Source of the DNA: a virus
Virus record (IMG/VR): IMGVR_UViG_3300030329_001244
Coordinates: 1 to 37,729 of that record
Strand: one strand, 5' to 3'
Length of the DNA: 37,729 bases
The translations under genes and the position numbers were made by a program. The notes below the pieces were generated by a model. It did not search any database. It worked only from the letters and a program-made list of their open reading frames with translations, and had not been told where the DNA came from. Shown here piece after piece: positions 25,628-37,500 of the stretch (positions are counted from its first letter, which is position 1; every line of letters starts with the position of its first letter).

Positions 25628-26188
25628 ATGTGGCCAGCTGTGATAGGAGCAGGAGCTTCCTTACTTGGTAGTATGTTTGCTAAAAAACCTAAATTCGAAT
25701 CAGTCTCTAATAAACAGTTAGGTGCACAATATGCTGATTTTAAAAATAACTTAGATAGACAGAACAATTTATCTGAACAGTTAATAGACCCTAATTCTTC
25801 TTACAACTTAGGTAGAGCAAGACAATTAGAAAAAAGTGCTTATGAGCAACAAGCTTTTGGTAATATGCTAAATCAAAGGAACTTTGCACAAGGTGGTATG
25901 GGTGGATTTAGCGGTGTACAAGCACAACAACAGCAAGCCAATATGGACAGAACACAACAACAAAGTGTAGACAGAATAAATGATATGATTGCTAATAACT
26001 TTGGTGTTGGATTTCAAGGTATTCAAGGAGTAGGCAGAGGTTATCAAGCTATGGGTGATACTATGGCTCAGAATATGTTAAACCAAACAGCAGCAAGAAA
26101 TCAAATGGCTCAAGCTCAGGCTCAATCACAAAACCAGGGTTTATTTGGTCTTGGCCAAGGTTTATTAAATTATGCATTAGGGAGTTAA
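25628..26188 (+). CDS. Small internal virion / ejection-type protein
   Basis: This 186-residue protein begins MWPAVIGAGASLLGSMFAKK, a Gly-rich hydrophobic segment with small residues that could insert in a membrane. The middle is charged and Gln-rich (QQQQANMDRTQQQSVDRIND). The C-terminal section is also Gln/Gly-rich and ends GLFGLGQGLLNYALGS, again Gly-zipper-like. This pattern is common in the small ejection proteins of short-tailed phages, which leave the capsid with DNA and help to form the trans-envelope channel. It opens a four-gene run with short gaps and carries its own Shine-Dalgarno (AAAGGAG). The family is not recognised, so the role rests on composition and order. Confidence 0.6.
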   Translation: MWPAVIGAGASLLGSMFAKKPKFESVSNKQLGAQYADFKNNLDRQNNLSEQLIDPNSSYNLGRARQLEKSAYEQQAFGNMLNQRNFAQGGMGGFSGVQAQQQQANMDRTQQQSVDRINDMIANNFGVGFQGIQGVGRGYQAMGDTMAQNMLNQTAARNQMAQAQAQSQNQGLFGLGQGLLNYALGS

Positions 26189-26191
26189 TTA

Positions 26192-27619
26192 ATGGCTTTA
26201 GATTATACAATGACAAGAGATGCTGTTAATGCAGCGGTTCAAAGCGATTTATTAAATGCTAATCGTATTGGTCAAAGTGCAGCTCAACTTGGATATTTAG
26301 GTGCAGATGCCTTTAAAGAGCTAGGATTAGGCCAAGGTGGTTTATTTAATTTTTTAAAAGGAAGACAAAATCCTTTTACTCAAGAAAGTATTGATACTAC
26401 TCCTAATACTCAATTTGGAGATTATGGTGATGTAAATCCAATGGATGTGCCTATGGACGAAAGAGTTTCATTTGAAGACCCTAATCGTGTGTATGACCAA
26501 CCTAATATGGATATATTAAGTCAAGTTCCTACTCATGAAGCTAAACAAGGTTTAATTAATTCTCTTACAGCAGAAGAAGGTGTATCAGAAGAAATTCCTG
26601 AAGTTTTAGATGAGATAGACGCTCCAGTTCAAGAGGTGTCACCTGAACCTACAGGTGCAGCTGCTGGTGGAAGCATTGGCTCAGTAAATCCTGATGGGAG
26701 TTATGAATATATTCATCCTGATGGTAGAATAGAAGTATTTCAAGCAGGAGACCAACCTGGAGTTGACCAAGGTGTTGCTCCTCAAACGCTACCTCAAGCA
26801 CCTATAGGGCCAATTAATACAGCTTTAGCTAATGAGCAAGGTATGGGAATTGTTTCAACAGCCCCACCTATTTCAGCTTCTAATTTACAAGGTGTTGATT
26901 CTCCTGGTATGCCAGGAGATGGGCAAGGATTTTTACCACCTGAATATGGGATGACTGATGAAGAATGGCAAAATCAACAAGAAGAAGATTTTTGGAACTA
27001 TGGAACTCCTGATGACCCTAGATTCCAAACCATTAGGTGGCCTAATGAAGATGAATTTGTAACAGACAGTATAAAAAATGATTTGATTAACTATATGGAT
27101 TGGGGATGGCATGACAGCCCACGGGGTAGTGATGAAGGTTTAACTAACGAGCAAACAGGTAGTCCTTTAATAGATTTTCTTAACAAAGGTAAAGGTTTAT
27201 TTAACAAAGGTAAAGCTGCACTTGGGTTAGGTGAAGAAGACCCTTATAAAGACTTTGAATTTGATGAATCTGGTGGACTAATAAGTGATACTAGATATGG
27301 AGGAAAAACTAAAGAACAATTAGAATCAGGTATGTTTCCTAATTGGCAATCAAATATAAAAGCAGGAGCAGATGGTAGTTTTTTTAGTGATGAATTTAGT
27401 TCATTTTTACCAGAAGCTAGAGATTCTTTAAGACCTACAAATGCTAAACAAATGGATTCTTTTTTTGGACAAGGATTTAGTGATTTACAGCCTGATTTTA
27501 GACTGGCATTTAGAAAAACTGCTGGACGTAAATTACCTAATAAATATTCAACAGACCCTAAGGTTCTTGAATATCTAAAGAGTAAAGGAATAAATCCTGA
27601 GGATGTTATATGGGAGTAA
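26192..27619 (+). CDS. Acidic, partly disordered internal virion protein
   Basis: This 475-residue protein has an ordered N-terminus (about 1-60, helical: RDAVNAAVQSDLLNANRIGQ). A long, acidic, Pro/Gly-rich stretch runs from about 90 to 300. A C-terminal part (about 320-475) contains a Lys/Gly amphipathic element (FLNKGKGLFNKGKAALGLG) and a conserved-looking end (KYSTDPKVLEYLKSKGINPE). It lies between two other ejection-type genes with three-base gaps. I infer a packaged virion protein that unfolds and passes the narrow tail with the DNA; disorder suits this. There is no enzymatic motif and the family is unrecognised. Confidence 0.58.
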   Translation: MALDYTMTRDAVNAAVQSDLLNANRIGQSAAQLGYLGADAFKELGLGQGGLFNFLKGRQNPFTQESIDTTPNTQFGDYGDVNPMDVPMDERVSFEDPNRVYDQPNMDILSQVPTHEAKQGLINSLTAEEGVSEEIPEVLDEIDAPVQEVSPEPTGAAAGGSIGSVNPDGSYEYIHPDGRIEVFQAGDQPGVDQGVAPQTLPQAPIGPINTALANEQGMGIVSTAPPISASNLQGVDSPGMPGDGQGFLPPEYGMTDEEWQNQQEEDFWNYGTPDDPRFQTIRWPNEDEFVTDSIKNDLINYMDWGWHDSPRGSDEGLTNEQTGSPLIDFLNKGKGLFNKGKAALGLGEEDPYKDFEFDESGGLISDTRYGGKTKEQLESGMFPNWQSNIKAGADGSFFSDEFSSFLPEARDSLRPTNAKQMDSFFGQGFSDLQPDFRLAFRKTAGRKLPNKYSTDPKVLEYLKSKGINPEDVIWE

Positions 27620-27622
27620 ATT

Positions 27623-28558
27623 ATGCAAGTTGATTGGGAACAATTAAGACAGTATACAGAAAGAAGAAAACAGAAAAGACAAGCTGATTTTGATGCAGAC
27701 TTTTGGGAGTCTAAGATTAGAAATATGGTATCTAATACTGGTACTTTTAGTGTAAAGGATAAAACTATATCCATACCACAAGATAATGTTAGCACTCCAG
27801 CTGATATGTGGAACCAATATTTACGAGCAACTGAATCTAGAGGTCTTAAACCTGATTACAGACAATTTGTTGACCAATACAATAATTTAAATAAAATTAA
27901 AACTACTAAACTTCTTAATACTTTAGGTAACGCTCAAGCTTCTGGTATGAGTACTAAAGATATAAGGAAAGCTGTCAAAAAAGACCCTGAATTACAAGCA
28001 TTAGTTAAAGAAGCTATGAATCTATTACCTAATGACCAAAAAGCTGAATTAGGTCAGTATATAGCCCCTGGTAGAAAAGGATTTCTTGAAGACCCAATGG
28101 GTAATTTAGGTACTTTAGGAGCTGGAGCAGCTGGTTATTTTGCTGCAACTAAAGGTGGTCCTGCAATAGCTTCTGCATGGCAGAATCTTAGGGGTGCAGA
28201 TACTATAAAATCATTTGATGATTTAAAAGGAAAAGCTATTCCTGATAATATGAAATCAAAATTAAGAAGTGTTCCAGCTAGTAAGAAACAGTATGGAAAG
28301 TATAAAGGTAAAAAATCTTTTGCAGATTGGAAAAAAAGTACTACGCCTAAAAATTGGAGCAAAACAACTTACGATAAAGCTATAGACAAATTTGGTGTAA
28401 AAGACTTTAAAAAAGTAGGTCTTGTAAATCCTAAATCAAGTGTAGCTAAAACATTATTAAAAGGTAGTGGAAAACTCCTAAAAGGAATTTTAGGCCCTAA
28501 AGTTCAATTAGGTTTAGGAGCAATGGCAGCATTTGAAGCATTAAAAAACAGGGAGTAA
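27623..28558 (+). CDS. Basic internal virion / ejection-type protein
   Basis: This is a 311-residue basic protein. The N-terminal 140 residues are helical and charged (WEQLRQYTERRKQKRQADFD; KDIRKAVKKDPELQALVKEA). A Gly/Ala-rich hydrophobic segment follows (about 170-190: LGTLGAGAAGYFAATKGGPA), then a Lys-rich part (KKQYGKYKGKKSFADWKKST), and a second Gly/Leu-rich C-terminus (LLKGSGKLLKGILGPKVQLG). The two Gly-rich segments look membrane-interacting and the lysines could bind DNA. It sits three bases upstream of the giant polymerase-like frame and may be its packaging partner. No known domain is recognised; the assignment is from composition and location. Confidence 0.58.
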   Translation: MQVDWEQLRQYTERRKQKRQADFDADFWESKIRNMVSNTGTFSVKDKTISIPQDNVSTPADMWNQYLRATESRGLKPDYRQFVDQYNNLNKIKTTKLLNTLGNAQASGMSTKDIRKAVKKDPELQALVKEAMNLLPNDQKAELGQYIAPGRKGFLEDPMGNLGTLGAGAAGYFAATKGGPAIASAWQNLRGADTIKSFDDLKGKAIPDNMKSKLRSVPASKKQYGKYKGKKSFADWKKSTTPKNWSKTTYDKAIDKFGVKDFKKVGLVNPKSSVAKTLLKGSGKLLKGILGPKVQLGLGAMAAFEALKNRE

Positions 28559-28561
28559 CCT

Positions 28562-31500
28562 ATGGCTATAAACCCTTATGGTTTATATCAATATGATGAA
28601 GCTCCTGAACAGCCTCAAGGTGACAAGGCCGCTACATCAGAATCCTTTCAACCAACAATATCAAAAGAGCAATTAACTAGCTTAACAAAAGCTTATAAAA
28701 AAACTCCTAATTTATTTGATGAACAATCAAAAGATAAATTAAGAAAGCATGCTATATACTATAATGTCCCTTTCTATGAAGGTGACTTTAGTATAACAGA
28801 TGCTTTAAAGCAGTTTGGTGGTGGATTTATCGAAGGTTTTACTACTCTATCACCTATAGACCATCCTGATAACGAATACGAGGCAATAGCTAGGAATGTA
28901 GGCCATTTACTTGGGTTTGCTCCTAACATGTTAGCTAAACCATTAAAGTTACTTGGTTTAAGTAGAGCAGCTAATGCTATAGGCGGTGTTCGTTCTATTC
29001 CTCTTGGTATAGGTGAGTTTGCTACAAAGAAAGCGGCTAAAGTAATAAACCCAGTATTAAAGACAGCATTAGATGGTAGAGCAAGTGCATCTGGAACAGT
29101 TACTAAGTTTTTAACTGGAGGTGCAACTAAGAGTGTTGTAGAAGAAGGTTTTAAACTTGGTGTTGCTAGTGCTGTAAGTAACTGGAAACAAGGTATAGAT
29201 GGAATGCTTGAAGCTGGAGTAGGTGGTGCTAAATTTGGTGCAGCTTTCGGTGCTTTAGGTAATATAGTTCCAGGTAAAGGCGCTGGTGACTATGCTTTAA
29301 GAGCTGTAGCTGGTTCTTTATATCAAGGATTGCATGCTACACAAAGAGGAGCTACTACTCCTGAACAGGTTTATGAATATTTACTTGGTGCATACTTTGG
29401 TGGTGGAGCAACTGGTTGGAAGCAAAAAGGTGTGCAAGAGTTTATGGTTAGAAAAGAAAAGCAAGCCTATGGTACTGAAGGTAAAAAAGCTGATATTAAA
29501 CTAAGAGTAACTAATGACCCTGAAATGGTTAAAGGTTGGAAGAATTTAGACCCAGAAGTCCAAAAAGAAATTATAAAAGAGATGAATAATCCTAAGAGTA
29601 TTCATTATGACCCTCCTGGTGATGCTGAAGCAAGACTAGCTTTACACGAATATGTAGCTCATAAGATGGGTATTGAGCCTGGTAAGACTACTTTATCTAA
29701 AAAAGGTTGGGAAGAATATGGAAAAATACTTGATAAAGAAGGTACAGAACAAAAGCAAATAGGTTTAGCAGCTCAAACTGAAAAAGATTTAAGTGATATA
29801 TTTAAAGAAAGAAGTGAAATTGTAGATAAACTTCAAACAGAAAGGCTTAGAGTAGACAATTTAACTGGCTCAGAAAGAATCATAGCTAATAAAAATATAG
29901 AAGAAATGGAAAGCCGATTAAATAGGTTGCAAGAAAAAGAAACTAGGCTTTTAGAACTTGAACCTTATCAATTTATAGATAAAGAAACTGATAAGATTGT
30001 TACAGAGGAATTTAGAAATGATGGTAACGATATTGGAATGGTTTCTAATAGAGATTTATTAAAGAAGTCAGAAAAGATAGTATCTGAAAAGTTAAAAGAA
30101 GTTTGGGATAAAGAAAGTTATAGTCCTGCTACAAAAAGAAATGAACTTATCAGACTTACAAATGTAATCGATAATATTGTAAGACAAGAAAAATATTCTA
30201 AAAGAGGACAAAAAGTTGATAGTGAAGCTCTTGTAAAAGAAATTGAAGATACTATTAAATCTACTGAAAAGGTTACAATTAAAGTAGATGAAGGTATAAA
30301 GAATGATTTAAGACAATGGCTTACTCGTAAAAACTTTGGTGAACCAGTAAAGTATTTAAATATAAGAACTACAAAAGATGGTGTTATAGATAAAGAAGTA
30401 GAACTTAGAAAGAGTGATGGATTTACTTTTGCAGGTAATAGGAAACAAAGTATAGAACCTAAGAAAGAGATTCAAAAAGTTTTAGAAGAGTTAGCTGGAG
30501 AAGGTATTGACTCTCATGTTATTTTAGATAACATAACTACAAGAGGTTCTAAAGGTGAGTTTCTTGATATGGAATTGTCTAAGTTTAGACAGAAAGTAAG
30601 TGAAAAGAAATATAACAGTTTTATAAAAGATACTCATAAGAAAATGGCTGAAAAAGACTATTATCCTTATGGTGGTAAAGGTGATAATGATACTATAATA
30701 TATATTAAGAAACATCCTGATATGGCCAAAGGAGAATCAAGAACTTATATAAGACAATACTTAGATAACTTTTTAAAGAAAAAGAATTTTAAAAGGTATC
30801 ATAATCAAGCTTTAAAAAGAAATAAATACTTTAATTCAACTGAGGCAAGAGAACAGTATATAAGTAATATTATGTGGGATTTATCTCTAAATGGTTTTAG
30901 ACCTAAAACTAAAGCTGAATATGATGTAGCGTTAACAAAGCTATTTGAAGGTGAAGGTTACATTAAAAATGCTACTGCTTGGAACAAAAGAAATCAAATT
31001 TGGTTTACACCTACCTGGAATGCTGACAAAGAGTTTGTATCTAATAGTTATAGAGATTATTTAAAAACTTTAAAGGTTAAAGATTTAGATACTATTGCTC
31101 CTGAATATTCAGATGCTATTTTAAAAGGTAATGTAAGATATATTATAGCAAGAGATTTAGACCCTAAGTTATTTAAACTTGTTAAAGGTAAATTAAAAAG
31201 AATTAAAAAGTTAAACAAAGATAGTAAAAATACTGAGTTTAGTGAAAATGTAGATGGTATGACTATTGTAGAAGATAACTATCTTAATACATTAATTAAA
31301 GATAGTGGTTTACCCCAAAGTGGACAAAGCAAAAACTTTATTGTTAGTCCTGATGGAGAAATGGGAGCATTACTTGGTAAACATATGATGCATAGTGCAG
31401 GTAAAGTAGCTTCTAGACAAATGCGTAAAGCTGGTATACAAATGATTATGCAAGAGTCTGCTGTTAAACAAAGAGGCGAAAGACAAATAACAGATTATAA

Positions 31501-34500
31501 TATAAAAAAGGGCAAAGTAGAAATAGAAGACCCTAAGTTAATATATGAAATGCCTGTTGAGCATATTAAATATAGCTACAATGTAAAACAAAGTAATGAA
31601 ATGGCAGGTTATACTGACCCTAAAAATCCTTTTGGAACAAGGCATAAACACGGTATACCTAAACAATTACTAATGGCTATGGGACAAAATACCTTTAAAT
31701 CATTTCCACAAAAGATGATTGAAGATTTCTTTAATGAAACTATTTATAATAAGTTTAAAGGCGAAAAGAAATATAATGACATTCTTATAGAGTATAATGA
31801 AAATCCAAAGAGTAAAACTTTATTAAATATACTAGAAAAGAACATTGATAAACTTGGTATGAACGAACTTCTTTCTATTATAAATGGACCTCCTACTCCA
31901 TTAGCAGATGCTGCTTATTTTAGGTTAATGAAATTAAACAAAGATGCAATATCTTCTAGAGTAGCTGAAGGGGAAATATCTCCAGATGAAGCAGAAAAAG
32001 TACTAGAAAATATGCAAGAGTTTAATAGTGCAACTGATAGAATGGTTTCAGCAGCTCAAGAATGGTCTACAAGAGAAAAAATGGTTGGTAGAGAAGGTAA
32101 TATTAATACCTTATTGTTACACAAATATATAAGACCATATAGATTTCAAGTTATAAGAAACTATGTATTTCAATCTATCAGTAAACCTAAGATAGGTAAC
32201 AGTGGTGTAGCTAGAATGAGAGGTTATGATAAGTGGTTTAGAAATGACCCTAAATTTAAAGAATTAGAGACAAATGATGAGGTATTCTACCTGGATAACT
32301 CTTTCAAAAAAATGCCTCTTAAAACACATATTCCTGGCTATGAAAACATTACTTTAGAGAGACTTTGGAATAACTATAATAATAAAAAGCATAAATTGTA
32401 TCAAAATAAAGATGTAAAGAAGGTATTAAGAGCTTTAACAGTAAGGGTTCCTATGGACTCTGTTAGTGGTGCACAAGCTATGGATTTTGGTGGATTTACT
32501 GGCAGAAATGGTCATGGTATACTAATGCATTCAAGAGCTATGAGAGCTGAAGGTGGCGCTGACCTTGATGGTGATGAAGCTTTTGTGTTCTTTGGCGGTC
32601 GTAAAGGTGCTAAAGGAGGTGGGTTTAAATCTGAATGGATAGAACAGTTCCATAAAAATAAAGATGAGTATTTAGCTAAAGATGGTAGTATTCCTAATAG
32701 AAAAACAGGTTTTGTTCCTGTAGAAGCAAAGGGTAAAAAACTTGTAAAAATAGAAACTGTATCACGGTATACTCCTGAAATATTAAAAGCAAATCCAGAT
32801 AAAGTTTATTTATTTGGAGATAATTTAGAGAAAGTTGGAAGAGGCCCTGGGGCTGGTCAAGCAATTATAAGAGATGAACCAAATGCTTATGGTATTCCAA
32901 CTAAAAAAAGTCCACGATTATTTATGACTGACAAAGAATATGATGCTAATGTAAAAGCTATAGATAAAGCTTTTGCTTCTATACCTAAAGACAAAACTAT
33001 AGTTCTTCCAAAAGATGGGCTTGGTACTGGTAGAGCTCAATTAAAAAATAAAGCACCTAAAACTTGGTCTTATTTACAAAAAAAATTAAATGAATTGAAA
33101 AAAACAATTAAAAAAGAATTTAAAGAAGGGAAAATAACTTACGAAGAGTATTTAACAACTCAAGATAGTTTAAAAGATACTAAAATAGACCCTGATGCTA
33201 GAGATAGTAAAGTATGGCAATATGATAGTGGTTGGAGACAAGAAATATCAGAAAGAGCTGTTGATGGTCGTAACTTACTTGGTGGAACAGTTAGTATGGC
33301 TCAAATATTAAAGGCTTCTCATAATTCTTTACTTGCTTTACCAAATAAAAGTCAAACTTTTACTACTAGAATAAAGGTAAAGGGTAAATTTATACCAGTT
33401 AAAATAACTTTAAAAGCTAAAACAAGTGAAAAAGATTTGAAAGATGCAAGACAATTAGCTTCTTCTATGATAGCATTTACTTCAGACCCTCTTGATGTAG
33501 CTGGTTTAAAAGGTTATGATAATTATTATAGAAAACTAAGTAATGCTTATTTTGATATAAAGGTTGATTCTAAAGTTAAATTAACTGAAAAACAAATAAA
33601 TCAAGCTTTAAAGGGTAAAGATGGTATTATAGGCCAAATGACTGATATAAACTCTGCTTTATATAGTAGAGACTTTATTAATAACAGGTCTTGGGATGCT
33701 CAAAGTATTAAAGAAAAAACATTATCAACTACACTTGATAGTGGACTTGGTTTAGATAAAGCACAAAATACTATGTTACCTAAATTAGGTAAGCTAGCTA
33801 GCTCTATAGAACTTTATGATAGTCCATTTAAGAATATAAACTTACCACATTTAAGACAAATGTATGATGAACATAATAACTTAGTTGATAAATTACCTGA
33901 GTTTAAACAGCTATTAAACAATTTAAGTGTTCCTAGAAACGAACTTCTTTTTAAAATAGCTGAAACTAAACTTTGGGAAAAAGCTAATATAGATAAATAC
34001 TCACATAAAACAAAATTAAAAACATTTAATGCAATAATAAATTCAGAAGGCAGTCCTTTTGCTAAAGGTAGGGGATGGTATGATAGGTTTATTAAAGGTA
34101 AAGAAAATTTAATAGAAAAAAATAGGGAACTTAGAAAAGATTACTTAAAAGAACTTGTTAAATTCTCTGAAGATATGCTAACGCAGGATGTTAGTGATAT
34201 GATATCATTTAGACAGGTTTATCGTTATTATGATGCTGCTGAAGTAGGTCCTGTAGTTTTTAATAAAATGCTTAGAAAAGTAAGTCAATTAAGACGTAAT
34301 AGCTATCTTCAAAGAAAAAACTTAGATGAATCTTATGAAGAAGTTGCAGAAGGTGTACAAGTACCTAAATCAACAGCTGAAATGCTTAGAAAAAGTTTTG
34401 GAGAGTTAACTGTTGAATCTAAGGAAAAAGCTACAACATTAGACCAGTCTACTATTGATGCTGAGATAGCAAACTTTAAAAGAACTTTACCTAATGATAG

Positions 34501-37500
34501 GTCTAAAAAATTATTTGATATGCTAATGTTGGGTAGTTTTAGAGATGGTACTTCTGAAACATCTATAAGTAAATTAGGGTTATCTTCCCAGGCAGTTGAT
34601 AAAGCTAGTGTTGTTGACTTTGTTGGTGACTATTCTACTATAATGAATAAAGCTTATGAAAAGATACCTGTAAAGAAAAGTATTGTAGAAAATCTAGAAA
34701 AAGGTGATATGGTTGAGAAAGATTTACCTGAAAATACAATATTAAGAGATACTACTACAGGTTATGAAGGTTTACATGGTAAGCTTACAGGTAAACAAAT
34801 ACCTAAAGAAGTAAAGCAAGAATTAACTGAACTTGTAGAGAACTTAAAGTTTTATAATGGTAAAATAGGACAAAATCTAAATGAAGTAGTTAGAGGTATT
34901 TTAGGTAAAGACTTTAATACACTACAGTATAAAGACTTTGTAGATTTAAATAATTACTTTAAAGAATTGCAAAGAGGAACTATCTTCCAAAGAATGTTTG
35001 GTGATAAATCTCCTACTCTTAAAAAAAGATACACAATGTTATTTCCTGCTACTATAGGTAGAGAAACAATGAAATATGATATAGAGCTGTTAAAGAAAAG
35101 AGGTTTGTTTCTTACCAAAGCTAGTGAAGTTGTTGAAGGGGATATGCTAATTCCTAGTAACTTTACTGAAAAATTACAGCATGCTGTATCTTTATCTATG
35201 GATAAAGCTCAAGGTAAAGGTGATGAAGAAGTTGGTAGATTAAGAAAAACACTTGAATTTCTTGATTCATTAGAAGATGGTGAAGCTTTAAGACGTGTTG
35301 CTGTTAGAAAGATAGAATCAGATGGTAATAGTGGCAAAACATTACATTCTGATAAAGCTCTTGCTAAAAAATGGGCTGAAAACTATTTAAAAGAATACCA
35401 TAATGAAATGGAAGCTGTTGATTACAACACTTTAAAAGATAATAAATATAGAATTAATGAGATTATCGATGGTAAAACTACTAGATTAGAACTTACTGGT
35501 GAACAAATTGTTAGCAAAGTAGAAGATGTTTATAAGAATCATTTTAAAAATATGTATAAGCTAATAAGAGGTAATCCTGAGCTACTAGAGTCTTATATTC
35601 AAGTTAAATATGGTAAAAAACAATACTTTGATTTTAAAGGTGCAAAAAACGAACCTATTTATGATTACAAAAGATTTGTAAAAGATATATACAAAGCTTA
35701 CGAAAGAGGTGAAGATATTACTACTGAATTTGGTGTTGATGGTCTTCGTGCTATGGCTCGTTCTATGATGATGCAATTACAGCATAAATATAAAAAAATG
35801 AGTAGAAGTGAATTAAGGAAACTAATTGAAGTTCCAGAGCCTACTAGAGAAATGACTGAAGGTTATTGGCCACATATGTTTTTTGATAAAGTATTAGCTA
35901 AAAAATCTCTTGAATCTGCTATAAAGACTATAGAAAATAGCTCTATGTCTCAAGCTGAAAAATCAAGAGAAATTGAAAAAATAATGTGGAGGTCTAAAAC
36001 ATTAACAGGTGATTGGATTACGGGTACTGAAAATTGGGAAACATTTGATAGGCATAATGACCCTGTTAATACTCAAAAAAAATCAGACAAAGTTAGTTGG
36101 TTTAATGCTAATCAAATGACATCTTCTATGCATAGTAGAACAAGTCATATTCCAGGATGGTCTGTTGATGCTACTGTTGCTGAAACTTATTCTAGAAATG
36201 TTTATAAAACCTATTATAAACAGTTAGCTCAAATATTATCTAGAGATATACTTCAAGAATTTGATACTAGAGCTATTAATAAAGGATGGCATAAAACTGA
36301 TGTAAGTTATGAAACTGGTCAAAGAAGAAGTTTAATGGATAGATGGTCTGACCATTATAAATTATATGTTCAAGATGCTATGGGACATCCTAGTATAATA
36401 CCAGATTATATGATTAATGACCCAGGTATGAAGCTTAAAGGTACTCCTTATGCTTGGTGGGCTGATAATAAAGTTACTGAGAGAGTAAATGATATAGGTA
36501 AAAAACTTGGATTAAAACAGCCTGTTGTAAATAAAATACTAAGAGATAAATGGAGTGTTGAAGATATAAGACATTGGTCTAATCTTGAAGCTAAATTTGA
36601 ACTAATGTCATTACTTGCTCATCCTAAGTCTGCTATTAACAATTTATTTGGTGGTTCTTTACATACTATACAAAGCTCAGGTGCTACTGCTCTTAAAAAA
36701 GTATATGATTATAACTTTTTAAGAACTATTAATCCTAAATGGACTAATAGGCAAGCTTTAAAAGATTTTGTTATAAGACAAGGTATATTTCCTGAAATGT
36801 TACAACATGAGTGGGGTTTACAAAAAGAATTTCAATCTGCTAAAGCTAAAGAGTTTTTAAAAGATGTTGGCAAAAAATTAAATCCTGAGGGTGGAATTGA
36901 GAAAACATCATTAAGGGAACTTGCAGATAAACACAAAGTAGCAGCTCCTATAATGAATGCTGCGGCTAAGTTTATGTCTATACCTGAAATGAAACTTCGT
37001 ACTGATGCATTTATGTCTCATTATATAAAAGCCTGGGAAAGATTTGGTGGTGCTATAACTCAGCATGACCATCCATTTTTAATTGAGCAAGCTAAAAAAG
37101 GTGTAAAAGCTACACAATTCTTATACAATGCTCCATTTAGACCAGGATTTGCTAGAACAGCTCTTGGTAAGATAATGACTCGTTTCCAATTATGGGGCTG
37201 GAATGCTCATAGATTTAGAAATGATGTTATAAGAGAAGCTAGAATAAGAGGTTATCGTCAGGGTACTCCTGAATATGAAAAGTTTAAAAGAACAGCTCAA
37301 ATTGATTTACTTACATACTCTTTAGCTAGTGTATTTGCTATGTCTATATTTGAAAATGTATTACCTGCTCCTTTAAATCATTTAAAGGAATCAGCTGAAT
37401 GGTTATTTGGTGATGAAAAAGAAAGAAATAAAGCTTTTTGGGGTAAATCATCTGTTTGGCCTTTAGCTTTAAGACCATTACAAATAATTACTCCACCTAT

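Noticed and set aside
27244-27795. 183-residue frame on the - strand
   Set aside because: It spans the junction of two convincing + strand genes and has no Shine-Dalgarno or recognisable domain.
29645-29662. HEYVAH in the giant protein as a zinc metalloprotease motif
   Set aside because: The second His is at +5, not +4, so it is HExxxH; no third ligand is seen nearby.
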